From NCBI RefSeq assembly GCF_901709675.1, contig NC_051091.1:4500967-4564966 (forward strand): a stretch of DNA of 64,000 bases. Reading direction: 5' to 3'. Source of the DNA: Syngnathus acus (Eukaryota > Chordata > Actinopteri > Syngnathiformes > Syngnathidae). The position numbers were made by a program, and so were the translations under genes. Shown one piece after another: positions 24,701 to 37,024 of the stretch (within the stretch, counting starts at the first letter, position 1; each line of letters starts with the position of its first letter). The notes under the pieces were generated by a model. The model saw only the letters and a list, made by a program, of their open reading frames with translations, had not been told where the DNA came from and ran no database searches.

Positions 24701-26040
24701 AAGTGAGACTTTGAATTAGGTCTGCCTGTCAAACGTATATTGCAGGATAAAGTGATGCGCTGCTTTATACTCTAAGGTTAATAATTGCCACTTCAAGAGC
24801 CAAGATTACACGGGCTCCACACACGCACAAAGATCTCTTCAATCATGTAAGACAAAGAACCAGAAGTGGAGGTTTACCGAGCATCTTACAAAACAGTATT
24901 TAATAGAAAGAATGGTCCTGCTTTTTGTGTGTTTCTTTTCTTTCAACAAATTGAAAGATCGATCTGCATTTTAATCAACCAAATCACTGTGATAAATGGA
25001 GGACATTCATAGAGTGGCAGTAGTTGCTTAAAATATCAGAGCGACTCTCGTCACCATGAGAAGGGGGCATGCAAGACCTTGACAAAAGAGCAGAGTCTAT
25101 TTTAACGTTTGCCCAGCCCCGAGCATTTATGTTGTGCCGGGAGAAGCATATGACGGCTTTAACCCTCCGCCCAACGGCATTGCGCAACCTCTCTCTGAAA
25201 ACTGACTTCATTTCGTTTCGTTCACTGCAACTGTCCCCACAACGGACACTCCTACAGCCACAACTGGTCCTGTCCAAATTGAGTCCGGTTTGACCCATTG
25301 TCAGGTGTTTATAGAAACATCACTTCATTATCTGTGGATGACGCCAGACACACATGAGGACCAACCATCTGCTCCCTGAGCCTCACCAAGGTTAAATATC
25401 CACTTGGAAAGATGGAGCGAGAGAAGCAGTGATGTGTATGAGCAACTGTGAAAGGAAAGCTTTTGTATCATATTAATAATAACCAACTGACTTGATAAAA
25501 AGAAAAAAAAATCAAACAGGTACACTACACAATGTTAAAAAGTGAAATTGCGCATTTGTTTGTGCAAAAACAAATAAGCACTAGCTGATTGCGGAGATTC
25601 AAGACCATTATTATTATAAGGTGGGGTGACATAATTAACAACGATAATAACATTCATGTTTAAGCAACAGCACGCTCCAGGCAGCCGTAACACATACACC
25701 TTACTAATGGCCTACGAGCACACACAAAAACACGCAAGCTGAAGACTAAGAGGAAAGAAGAAAGCAGAGGGAAATCGGCTATAGTGCCGATTTTAATGTC
25801 CAGTCGAGCGCAAAAAGGCAGAGGCGTGCTGGTCTAACCTGCTGTTAGTCAGCCAAGGGTGAAATCGGGATTCAGATATTAAGGGGACAAAGTAGGTTAA
25901 GTGAACAGAGCATGCACGATCACACATCATATGGAGAGATGTTGAAGGTTATCATCGGATTCATGACTTGGAAAGCTTCGCGTTAACGGACACTCCATTG
26001 GAGATATACAGTACACAGAGTAAACGGCAAAAGGACATAA

Positions 26041-26082
26041 GGCAAGCCTTTATTGATCCCCGGAGGGGAAATTCAAAAATAT
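26041..26082. repeat. Short teleost repeat fragment
   Basis: GCCTTTATTGATCCCCGGAG followed by GGGAAATTC resembles the TTTATTGATCCC...GGGAAATTC motif found in many copies in teleost genomes. Only about 40 bases are recognisable, so the parent family cannot be named. Confidence 0.4.
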
Positions 26083-28879
26083 GACGAATGGGCAAGTTTT
26101 ACAAGCTTTTGAAATGATACTATCGTGATAACCACAAACTGCTGCCTGGAGTTTTCACATTCATAGAGGACTCTTGTTCTTTTATTCCCTTTGCAGTACG
26201 CCATAAGGTGAAATCAATTGCAGCAATTCTAATTAAACACAAAAATATGGCTCCAAAGTTTGAGCTTGTATCAACACGTGGTTGTCTGTCTTTAATAAAA
26301 CGTTATCTTTTTGCTACTTTAGACTTCATGAAATGAAAATAAAAATAAGAATAAAAATGACTAGGTTGGCAGAAAGTAGTCTTTTCATTACACATCTGAC
26401 TCGCACTTCTGAGGTTCCATATTCGAATTTCTGCTCAGGCCCTCCTGCATGCTTAAAATTTGCACATAAAAATTATATTGTTGACTGTATATTCCCAGCC
26501 GGCGATAGCGATTCTTTAAGCTTTAACTTAAGCTTTAAATTGGTCCGTTCCATCCCATGAGTTTGGGATAAACACAACATTAACGTCAACAGGTACGACC
26601 CTGGTCGTTCATAATTGCTTCAGAGATTCTCTGTGCATCAAACGCTCACCCCGACACGGGGTCACTTCAGAGAAGAGGGGATTGACTAATTCGACTAATT
26701 ACCCAGAAAGAATCAAATGAGTTCTTCCATTAGCCGGGTCATCTTCATTTCCTCAAGGCCTCACTCTTGAGAACCATTTCTCAGGCAAAATTGTGCAAAG
26801 CAACAATTTTGCTTTTGGAGCATGCAGTACAAAAATTGCCTCCCCAGGGTCCTTCGAAGTTTTGAAGTGTTAGCCATACACAAGGGAGCAACGCTTTCAA
26901 AACATTCCTGAAACATGGACACAAAATGTGTACTCACGAGGGACTCCTCTGGGCAGTGCTTTGGGGGCTCAAGTGAATACTGTGCCTCTCTTGAGAAACA
27001 GCTGCAAATCCATCACGCTCAGGGCCACGAATGTTCCTTTCAGCTGCCGAGAGATGTTACGATACTTTCATCATGCTGCCTCAATGGACAAGATCACATA
27101 TTCAAGGAGACCATTATGCGCTACGGGTTAGGAAGATCAAACATCATATTAGGGCTGATTTAGCGCCATTTAACCGTCACTCACCGAAACAAATGAGGCA
27201 ACTGGGATTTCTTATCTGCTATGAAAATACACCATTTCTCTTTTTCACTCGTGATTATGATGACCCAAGTCAATGTTAATGAAGTATACATGGCATATAC
27301 ATTTTGTGCCTAGCGGGCATTTCTATCCTTGATTTCATTTCGGCTTTCGGATTATGCGGCAGTGCCTCACATAAATGTTTATTTTGTTTTGTTTGTTTGC
27401 TTGCTTGTACAAACAAAACCAGAAGAAGCATGTAAGATAACCTTGCGGGTAAAACGTATATCAACACTGAAAATCCAAACAACATTTGGAAATGGAATTT
27501 CGGGTTGCCCAATCAGAGAGTCACATGCATGATTTGTTTGTGTTTACACACAGCAACCATTTTTTTTAACTGGAGTTGGGACGGCCGGAGATTGGTTGGT
27601 GAGGCCCCATCCTGGATTTCAACGACTGCACTACATGTGTGTGAATAAATAGCCTAGTAGTTTCTCAAGGATGAATGTTGATACCCCTCCCTCACCAAAC
27701 CATTGTGTACACAGAAGAAAAAATCAGAATGGCATGTTTGAGCAGTGTCTGCGATTCTTCAGGAGAGAGGAAGGCGCAGACATGCGAGGTTGCAAGCTCT
27801 TTGGATCAGGTCGCGAGAGCAGAAAAGAGGAAATGAATGAAGACAGGTAGTGAGTGCTCTGCACGGTCAGCCCGTGACACTGCCGGGGACCCTGTCAGGA
27901 CTGGTTTGCTGCCTGTCACGCAGAAGCTTAGGATGGGACAGGTAGGCGGGGCCTTATACATGAGCAGGCTGTTACATGACAGCTGAACTCGTATGTGCAA
28001 ATCTATTCCAGGTCAAAATGAGGCTACTTGCTTATTGAAGCGTGTTTCCAGAAAACACACAAAGCAGATGATACGGACTTTGAAAGCATCAGGTTTGGCG
28101 GACAGTATGTTGTTGGCTTCATGCCAAAGTTGTGGCTTAAAGTGTTCTGAGCTTTGATGAACACAAAGAATCTTCTGGCAAGAGATGGCAGATTTTATGT
28201 TTGTGTCATTGAAAAGTGCGATTAACCTTGATTATGAAAACGACGGTGTAGTGGATTCTGTAAATCATCAACTGCGCAGTCAGGTTCTTTTGATGGATGG
28301 AATGTGAATATTTGGGCCAAAAACTGTGAAATACATTGGCCTGCATCCACTAGGTTACGATTGATTGTAAAATCTAATTCTATCCAAGATCTACATCAAG
28401 TATTTTGCCTAAGATAACCACAAAGAGTATCACAGAAGTACAGTAGCAAAATAAAAAAATACTCAGTACGTCATACAAAGCAACAATATGTCATACAAAT
28501 GAACAAATGTTCAGTTCCCTAATGGATCGTCCCCATATTTCACAGAAAGCGCAATGTTCTTTTAGCTGTAAGCTTCAGAGATGTGACAAAAAAAGCCCCT
28601 CACAGTTGTCCAAAGTTTTGTGGCTTGTCAATATGCAATTTGTAAAGTTCCATTTTCGCCACTTTCAAGTTATTTGACAAGTGATGACTGTTGTTGGGGT
28701 TATTTGTTTTTAGCCTTTAATGAAAGGGTACGAATAATTTTCTTCATCAGTCTTTTGGCTCTCGCGGTCTCAGCACTCTTGTGTGTCAATATAAATGAAA
28801 AGGGTTTCTGCTTGACGGTATAATAATAATATTTGAACTGTTAAGTGCTGAGCAGAAAAAGCCGTGACACTGCAATAAT

Positions 28880-28904
28880 CAGAAAGCTAACAATTAGCTT
28901 TCTG
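28880..28904. repeat. Perfect 11-bp inverted repeat
   Basis: CAGAAAGCTAA and TTAGCTTTCTG are exact reverse complements separated by CAA. They could form a compact hairpin or bind a dimeric factor. The site sits next to the Tc1 relic that starts at about 28940. I see no second copy. Confidence 0.7.
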
Positions 28905-28939
28905 AAAGGTGACAAATAGTCTCCTATCGCATTGGAGCA

Positions 28940-29240
28940 GTGATGAAAATGTATTTATTTTTGCTCTAGACTGACATTTTGCCATTCTAGTCATTCAGAG
29001 GTGGACCAGCTATTATGTTTGGTGCTTTTGTCCTGCTTGAGCTTGACGGCAAAAACTGATGGCAGTTTGTAGAAAGCAGAATTAGTTGCTCCATTGATCA
29101 CAGCAAGTAGTCCAGGTTCTGAAGTAACAAAGCAGCCCCAGACCATCACATTGCTACCACCGTGTTAGAATTCACTTGTGCTTTTCGCGAGTGAGGTTCA
29201 AGATTCTCCCCTCTGTTAGAAAAAGCAATTCTGGTCACCA
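28940..29240 (-). pseudogene. Tc1/mariner-type transposase relic (second lineage)
   Basis: Minus-strand translation across 29158-29060 gives GSNVMVWGCF, then PGLLAVINGATNSAFYK. This matches the Tc1 transposase block GGGSVMVWGCFAASGPGRLAVIDGTMNSA, with a two-residue-scale shift before PG. Further downstream, T-K-H-N-S-W-S-T-S-E followed by a stop corresponds to the PKHTSKSTSEW region. The frame is broken by a stop and the catalytic residues are not intact. No terminal repeats were identified. Its sequence differs from the relic at 21.0-21.4 kb, so the two represent separate lineages. Confidence 0.7.
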
Positions 29241-32200
29241 GAGGGAAGAAAGTGTGAAATTCTGACATGTTGTATTCTGACAGCATTAATTCTCAAGTCA
29301 GGGTTGTGTGCTGGAGATCATATTAAACAGTTGGGCAACATAGAGTAAGGGAAAAGGGGGGGGGACACACATAGACACTCGTGCTCTCCTCGCAGAAGCA
29401 CTTGGTGAAAAACGACAAAGTTGCTCCACTTGAGTGGCTACTCACACTCACTCCACACATTTGTACTATGAATGAAAGTGGATATCAGGCCCAGATCAGT
29501 GCAAGGTGAGGTAGGGGACACACTGTCGGAGTTCTTATCCCCAGAAGACCTGACAACAGCTTGACTGAAAGGGAAGACAGCTTCTCTCTCTCGATACTCG
29601 CTTCAGCGCCTTCCCAGCCCCCCCGCCTGGTACATGCACACGCATGAATCCCTGACCTGTGTGGTGTGAAAGGGGAGGGGATTTCGAGTGCAAAGTAAAG
29701 CTCAGGACCTGTCAGACGAATACATCCAACACACTTGACAGGAAGGAAGTTCACGTGTCACTTCTCATCACGCAGGCAGAACACAAGAGGCGAATGTCTC
29801 AATTCAGCAGGCAGAGAACACATTCAGGCGAGACGTTTATATCTGCACTTCCAACATCTGCTCCCCACTGTAAACATGAACGTATGTTCATTAGCACTAA
29901 TAACGGAATGTTTTGTCATATGAAACCGTCAATTAGGAGTGTGATCATTTGCAGGAAGAGTTGCAAAAATATTGTTTGGAAACCAGACACACAAATAAAA
30001 ATACTTTCCGGCTCGTGTGCATTCACATTGTATTCTGCAACGGCGCCATTTCGTACATGATTAATGATGTCCAATCAGGTTGTTGTGCACCTATTGTGTA
30101 TATGGAAATACGTTTCATAATGTGATACCCGCTCTTCCTTATGCATATCTGTCTATAGAACTGATCTAATCAATCACACAAGAGAAATATGTTATGGTCA
30201 TGTGATTATGGACTCTTTCACGTTGCAAAAATTGCTAATCAGCAATGACTTATGGTAATAATAACCATGCTTCCTTCTAAAAAGAACACAAATTCAATCA
30301 AATATGGACGTAAATTCAATCAACTGCCAATTGAGTAATGATTCATGCGTACTCCCGATATAGAGGCCATAATTGAAGGTTTCCGTATGCATTGACCTAA
30401 GTTGAGTGAGCAACAGCCTTTGTTGAGCTCATAGATTTACTGACTTATTGAAATCAATTATTTACATTAAAAAAAGGATGCATGCATCAAGTTAATTATA
30501 TCGACAAAATAATGTAACAGGAAATATTTGAGGAAGCGATCTTTTTTTTTCGCTATATAAATGTAAGTGTGGAGCTTTTCAATCTCAAACTCAAAATTTC
30601 AACAAATCATTTTAAGTTTTGCTATGGTGAATATTGCCTTTCCCGCATTTTCCATAAAAGAAAGCTATGAGTTTACAGAAATAATTGTTCCTTGTGTTGT
30701 CCTCCATCATCATGATATAACTGCAAACAACTCCGCAAATGGCAATAATTTATATTTATAAATAGTTCTAACCTAAATGACTGCTTTAGCCCCAAAAAAA
30801 ATTGTGTTTTGTTTTTTTATGTTTTTTTACAATGTGCTAATATCTGTTTGCCAGAGCCAGGCAGCAAGATCAGAGATTCTCCGCAGTAATGCATCTGTCT
30901 CTGAAGAGAAGAAATCAGAGAAGAAAAGGAGGCCACACAAGGATATCAAGCTGGTCTGAATTTCAGGATATCTATGCTGACGTGAAACTACCTAATTAAA
31001 TTCAGTGCAACCGAATACCCCCCTTGTCACAGCTCGAGAAATTCCCCCTAGTCCAGAGGAGGCAAAGAAGAAAAATCAATCGTGTATCTATTGATAATAA
31101 TCATTAAATCATAGTGGCAAATAGGAGCATATGGCCCACATTAACGAGATATGCTGTAATCAAATAAACATCTTTCAGGAAACATCCCTTCAGGTAAACA
31201 AAGCTGTAGCCTTGGTACGTCTTTTGCCACCCACACAGTGAAGCCTTCTGCAAAGTTTACTTCGAAGCTGCAGCTGATGTGGAAGCGAACATATGGAAAT
31301 GAAATACTGATTTTGTTATTGACCTTGTTAAAACCAAGATCACAAAATGAAATCCAATATCAGCAAAATAGAGCGACTCTCTCGCTCTGACTCAGTGCGG
31401 TATGATGTGTCACTTGATGTTTAACTGTGCACAAAGAGGCACCGAGTGTGACCGGCAGACTGCATTAAAATAAATGTATTCCTCCAAAATATGACACATC
31501 GTCAAGCAGTTGGGGACGGAACTTAAACAGGCTGCTCACAAGGCACATAATACATGAGAAATGCAACTCAATTGGTGCCCTATGCTTACTGTAACTCTAA
31601 CAAGACACCCACATTTTTTTCTTTTTTTAACTCTACGAAAATACACATAAAGGTCAATCACAGGCTGAGCTGAGAAACAAGACTGAAAATCACAGGAGTG
31701 ATTTTTTTTTTTGGTATAGAATTAGCAAATAAGTGAAATACAGCCACATTCATTTGCGGTATGCTAATAGCACACTGGAACTAAGCACATTATTGACCAG
31801 ATTTAGTTTGCTGAAAAAGAGGATACCTTCTCATAATTTCGAGGACTCCGGGGGGGGGATTTTTTTTTTTTTTTTTGGAGGAAGGCGGGGGTGGTTGTGG
31901 TTAAATGACAAGGTGTCTGGATATCAATTGCATTTCTTAGTGAATAACACAAAACAATATATGCACAATAACAACAAAATATGTCTTTTCCTTTTTGAAT
32001 GGTAAATGTCTCCTTAACAGGGCTCCAAAAAGCCTGTCTAAGAGGACTTTAGTCAGAGAGTGTCGAAGTTTATTTGGTAGTGAAGTGGGTGAAACAGCAA
32101 CGTGTACATATTAATTTAAGTTAGACAAACTCATATGCTTTTTCATGTTCATGTGTGTGCAAATCTTCTTAACATTTTATAGAAATATAACTGCTCAATC

Positions 32201-32261
32201 AGAACATGGATACAGCACCCAGCACTTTGAGGCCACATGGGCACAGACGGCGGACAAAACG

Positions 32262-32312
32262 CACAAATACACACAAATACACACAAATATACACACACAC
32301 ACACACACACAT
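32262..32312. repeat. CACAAATACA decamer repeat merging into CA microsatellite
   Basis: Three tandem copies of a 10-bp unit, CACAAATACA, run directly into a CA dinucleotide tract. Confidence 0.85.
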
Positions 32313-33426
32313 AATTGCTATTTCTCAGTACAGAAAAAGTCACTGATTATGAATCAAAAACAAGCAAGGCAAAAAAGAGAGAAAGTATTTTCTTGAAATG
32401 TTCCATCGTGGAGGAAATACAAGATGTGCATTTTGCAAAGTGACAGTCAAGGTAAACTAGTGTGAAATAAATTGTTTGTTTACAAGCAAAGACCTCAGGG
32501 CCCCTTTAAGGAGATAATATGTCATCTTAATTCGACTGACAGCTGCCACATCGGATATAACGTACTGGTGAATGTTTCCATTTATAAATGGACTGCGGAA
32601 ACAAAAACATTTTTAGCACACTGTCTTTTAAAATGTTTCTCCATAACAAAGAGATCCCTTCAAGAAGTAGAAATTGTCCTCGCATTGGAAATTCAAGTTA
32701 AGATGGATCGCTATCATTGATGTGGGAGAAAATGAAGCCTCTTCATACTCCTTTCAATGACAGATAGATTTAAATGCAGGCGCTGGTTATTCATTTATTT
32801 GTTTCTCCAAACAGTATTTGGGACTGCTGTGGAAAAAAGCTTTTAAATATTCATGCGATTGACTAAAAGAAAGAACTTGCGACACTCAGATGTCTTTACA
32901 TATTAAGCAGTCGCCCATCATTTCCTTCCAACGGTCAGCTCTTCACACATGAAAGGGAAGCAAGTGTTAAAGGTTGAGCTTTGTCATATGATTTGAAAGC
33001 GCCAATATGCGTCCTTGAATCTCTTTGTAAACACTTTCTTTTCATCATCTTTGATCGGCTTAATTACTTATCAATTGCATTTCCACACCCATTTGAAGAT
33101 CTACCAGGCCGAGAAAGACTTTTTAATGATGCACAGGTAATATGTCACAATAAAAAAAAAAAACATGGCTGCAATGTTTAAAGGTGACAATTCTCTGTCT
33201 TTGAAAGAATAAACAAAATTTGAAGCACTTGAAAAACTCCAGAGAAGCAATTGCAGTTTTCTTTTAGTAAGGTGAACCTTGCCTATTTTGATGATTTCTG
33301 AGAGAGAGACATTTTTGAAGAGCAAGATGAGTAAAATAGTGTTCAGAAAGATTAGTTAGCATCAGGCGGCAGAAGGCATATAATTAACACCATGGTGACT
33401 CTTTCAGATAAATGCTTGAATATGTT

Positions 33427-33451
33427 TTTTGTTTGTTTGTTTGTTTGTTTT
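33427..33451. repeat. TTTG tetranucleotide repeat
   Basis: A short run of TTTG units embedded in T-rich sequence. Confidence 0.85.
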
Positions 33452-36137
33452 TATCCTTTCCAGCTGGGGAAGCAGAGAGTGGGTGGAACAAAGTTTTGCA
33501 AACTTAAAACAGACGACATGATCCACAACCATCTGCAAACTTGTGAGGGCTTTGGGAAAACCGAAGCACTGAGCTCTTTTCAAAATATGTTAAGAGACCT
33601 TTGAGCCATAATTAAAAAGAAGCCCTGGGGGAAAACAAAAGTTTTGAAATTATGACAGTATGAGCCATGCAGTATTCACCGGATATAGAATTATACAGGA
33701 TAAATATGTCAGACCCTTATGTAATTTGTTACTTACATTTGAAGTGTTTGTGATAACTTTCTATAATTATAGTTACCTTCACTCCAATTAACGCTTTGCA
33801 CCAAGAGGGGCGAAAACAACAATAACTGCCTCACCACCAATTATCACTCACTTTAAGAACATTATAAGCCGTAGTTTCAGTAGATCACTGTCTTACTGTC
33901 AACGTTCCCGTGCATGAAGCATCGTCTTGCGATTGACAATAAAATATACTGTACGCCATTTGTGACCTTTCAACTGAAATAAATATTAGTGTGGTATCAA
34001 GCCTGATAGCAGTGGGCAGTGTGTGCATCACTGTTATTTTTATGCACGCCTTTGAAATAGGTACGAGGTCAGTCAACACTGCGCTCTGACATGAATGAGG
34101 CATCTTTAGCATCAAAAGCAGGATGTTGATTACTGATTACTGATTTACTAACTCAGACTGACATTTAGGTTATGTGTATATGTCAGATGAGAGGCAGATA
34201 CATTTTTATAACGTTAATAAGTAGATAGATGGAGCTAACATTAAACAGGAGGATTGTCTTGTCGATGCTGGTATGTTGGTAGTGGACGATTGCCAAGACA
34301 CCATTTTTCATGGAAGATTTGCCAATTGCCCCGCCCCTAATATAAAGCAAGAAATGGCAACCTACCGGTTTTTGTCTGCAAGGAGTGAGTTTGGGTGATA
34401 TGTTTCAGTGCACTTGCGGCCCAACAGGCGCCCGCATGCCCTCAATGGATCGGTTCCCTTCAGGGCAGTCAAGTAAACACGGGGATGGCCCACATCCAAA
34501 CAACTGTTGCCCCTGGGCACTGTGTTCATCCTGGAAGGAATGGTACAAATGATCAGATCAGAAATATTTCAGCATTTGTAACATGAATAGTCAGATTTAA
34601 GTCAAAATGATTCTAACCTTACTGCGGTTTAAAAAAGTCACCCGCAAAACATTACTTCATTTTATTATTGTGTTTTTCATTTTATTCAATTGAAAACAAT
34701 GTGTTAGTCCACCTCAACAACCTTTGTATTTATTTGGCAGTTTTTAAGAGTCATTAACAATATTAAAGATGCAGAGATAATGAGGAAAAAATGACGCGTA
34801 TGAAAATAATCAATTGCAGAAAACAGATGCAAAAGAGTTTGCAGTGCATGAAACTTTCAACATTTTGATTGTGAGCTCCCTTGTTCCCTTGTTACGATTA
34901 GTCTGAATCGGAATAATTGTCATGGGGGGGTGTAGGCCTCGTGGACCCCGTCCAAATTCATTTGTTTCTCCAGCCAAGAGTGTATTGAGTATGTGTCACC
35001 CTCAAAGCAGATGAGAGGATTGGTGTGTTAGAGGATCTGTGCACAGGATTTAGCTGAAATTGGGTTTTTAGGTGTCATGCTAAAGATGATTTTATTTTGA
35101 CAGAGGCGAGGAGGTAAACCGTGATAAACAGATATATATATAAAAAAATCAGGACAGTACAAAGTGCATCCACGATAATGTGACTTTTGTCTTGAAACTA
35201 TTTTGTTATTGATTTCTTCCTCTGGCAGGAGGTTCAAAACGCAAATATATTGTCACATGATTCCATTTGCCAACGGTTTGCAATAACAGATGACGATTTT
35301 ACACATATTTTGACTCCCATTGCTTATGTATTACATTTTGTCTCTGAGGGCGCTCATGCATTCACTTAATATTCTCTTTGCTGAAATGACTTTTTACAAT
35401 CCTTCATTTTTTTTTTTTCTTTTTAGCCTTAGGTGAACACTTCAATTCTCAGTCTGGATGGTGACCATTACAGATCAAACGGCACACAAGGGGAATGTGG
35501 GAGTCCCAGGTGGGCATGTGAAAAGTCATTAAGTGTCAGTCGGCCCTGTCACTGTTTGGGAGGGAGCGCCCTGGGTCAAACTGCGACTGGAGATGTGTGG
35601 CCCAGATAGTCAACAATCATAACAGGCCTAATGGGCAAGACTAATGGTCCAACGGGCTGCTATTATTTGTCGCACTGACAGCTCCTCACCTCACCGGGCG
35701 CTCCTAGCAAGCTCTGACATCCAATGTGTGCATGTGGGATTCATGATGGGTGATGAAATTAGGTTGAGTGAGGATTATATGGATCTTTTACAGCCAAGTT
35801 TGCTCACTCAGTTGGTAATGGTGACTTTAAGCGGGCGAGCTGTGACGGGCATTATGTGCACGGTTGTGATGTCATTTTCAGTCAACAACAAGTGGCAAGA
35901 TGGCCACCCTCTTAGATGGATGATAGCAAGTGGATCCTGCTGCCTAATTCATATTGCAAAAAACTGAACGTCATGTTGAAACAAATGGGGGTGCATAAAA
36001 TATGTTTTGAAAATTTGACTTGACTTCCCCTATGAATGCCTAAAAATGTATTTCAGTTGCGACCTGTCATAAAGCAGCAAGATGGTAGCCTAGTGGGTTC
36101 AAATCTTGGCTTCAGTCATTCTGTGTATAGTTTAAGT

Positions 36138-36848
36138 CACAGGTGTCAAACTCAAGGCCCGGGGCCAGATACGGCCCGCCACATCATTTTATGTGGCCCG
36201 CGAAGACAAATTGTGCATCAAATTTGTGTGTCATTACTAGAATTGCAAAGTGTCTTCACTTTTAATAATATCTTCATCCATCCATTTTCTGAACCGCTTA
36301 GTCCCCACGGGGGTCGCGGGAGTGCTGGAGCCTATCCCAGCCGTCAACGGGCAGTAGGCGGGGGACACCCGAACCGGTTGCCAGCCGATCGCAGGGCACA
36401 CAGAGACAAACAACCATTTGCACTCGCACTCGCACTCACACCTAGGGACAATTTGGAGTCTTCAATCGGCCTACCAAGCATGTTTTTGGGATGTGGGAGG
36501 AAATCGGAGTGCCCGGAGAAAACCCACGCGGGCCCGGGGAGAACATGCAAACTCCACACAGGGAGGGCCGGTGGTGGAATCGAACCCGCACCCTCCTAAC
36601 TGTGAGGCGGACGTGCTACCCAGTGCGTCACCGAGCCGCCCTAATAATATCTTTTTTTTTTTTTTAAATATTTGACCAGTTTTTACTCGTCTGATTTGAA
36701 CACGAGTTATTTGTCAGTTTGTTTTGTAGCTTTGACTGTATATAATATGAGGTGATCATACATTTATTTGGGTTGACAGTCATAATGGCCCTCCGAAAGA
36801 AGCTGACTACAATGCGGCCCGCAAAAAAAAATGAGTTTGACACCCCTA
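36138..36848 (+). mobile_element. Non-autonomous hAT element with target duplications, interrupted by a SINE
   Basis: The left end CACAGGTGTCAAACTC and the right end GAGTTTGACACCCCTA form terminal inverted repeats that share GTGTCAAACTC. The element is flanked on both sides by the identical 8-bp sequence GTTTAAGT (36130-36137 and 36849-36856), the target duplication length expected of hAT transposition. Both subterminal ends carry GCGGCCCGC/GGCCCGCC blocks. The body is non-coding and about 332 bp once the 379 bp due to the SINE (36275-36641 plus one duplicated target copy) is discounted. A truncated sibling sits at 3921-4104. Confidence 0.9.
36275..36641 (-). mobile_element. tRNA-headed SINE with L2/CR1-like tail, nested in the hAT element
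   Basis: Read on the minus strand, the head contains GGTTCGATTCC (36576-36586), an exact match to the RNA polymerase III B box GGTTCGANNCC, and upstream an A-box-like TGGGTAGCACG. The body carries the typical teleost blocks GTTTGCATGTTCTCCCC, CATCCCAAAAACATGC and GGATAGGCTCC, and the tail ends AAAATGGATGGATG. The insertion is bracketed by a 12-bp duplication, TAATAATATCTT (36263-36274 and 36642-36653), which is diagnostic of target-primed retrotransposition. The nearly complete structure suggests a younger insertion than the other tails in this window (1208, 50878, 53281). Confidence 0.85.
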
Positions 36849-36915
36849 GTTTAAGTCCTCTCCAGTGATGGCACAGTCTGAAAATAAGCTGTCTGAATTT
36901 ACTAATGACTCTAAA

Positions 36916-37024
36916 GTGAGTGAGTGAGTGAGTGAGTGAGTGAGTGAGTGAGTGAGTGAGTGAGTGAGTGAGTGAGTGAGTGAGTGAGTGAGTGAGTGAG
37001 TGAGTGAGTGAGTGAGTGAGTGAG
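36916..37024. repeat. Pure GTGA tetranucleotide array, about 27 units
   Basis: This is 109 uninterrupted bases of GTGA. It begins 67 bases after the right end of the nested hAT element. Perfect purity at this length suggests recent expansion and high polymorphism. The apparent Leu-Thr-His-Ser repeat protein on the minus strand is simply this array translated. Confidence 0.97.

Larger units (their letters stand above)
21751..28939. other. Intergenic, no gene recognised
   Basis: About 7 kb of AT-rich sequence upstream of the cadherin. Open frames reach 133 codons (24052-24453, minus) but show no family resemblance, and that one runs through an AT repeat at about 24280-24300. TAAT-rich non-repetitive patches, for example 23230-23345, could be conserved elements but cannot be tested here. 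Confidence 0.4.
29241..36129. other. Intergenic, no gene recognised
   Basis: About 6.9 kb without a supportable gene. It includes a G8-9/T18 junction at about 31850-31876, a decanucleotide-plus-CA repeat at 32262-32312, a TTTG run at 33427-33451 and a T run at about 35408-35420. The region 34325-34350 has a CCCCGCCCC box followed by AATATAAAG, a promoter-like pairing with no gene after it. Open frames are at most 133 codons and show no recognisable domain. Confidence 0.4.

Noticed and set aside
36576-36586. B-box match suggesting a tRNA gene
   Set aside because: No cloverleaf fits; it is the tRNA-derived head of a SINE with L2-like tail and target duplications.
36036-36599. 187-codon open frame, the longest in the window
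   Set aside because: It runs through the hAT element and the nested SINE; its residues are translated repeat sequence with no protein family signature.
36916-37024. Regular direct repeat that might suggest a CRISPR-like array
   Set aside because: The unit is 4 bp with no spacers; it is a microsatellite in a eukaryotic genome.
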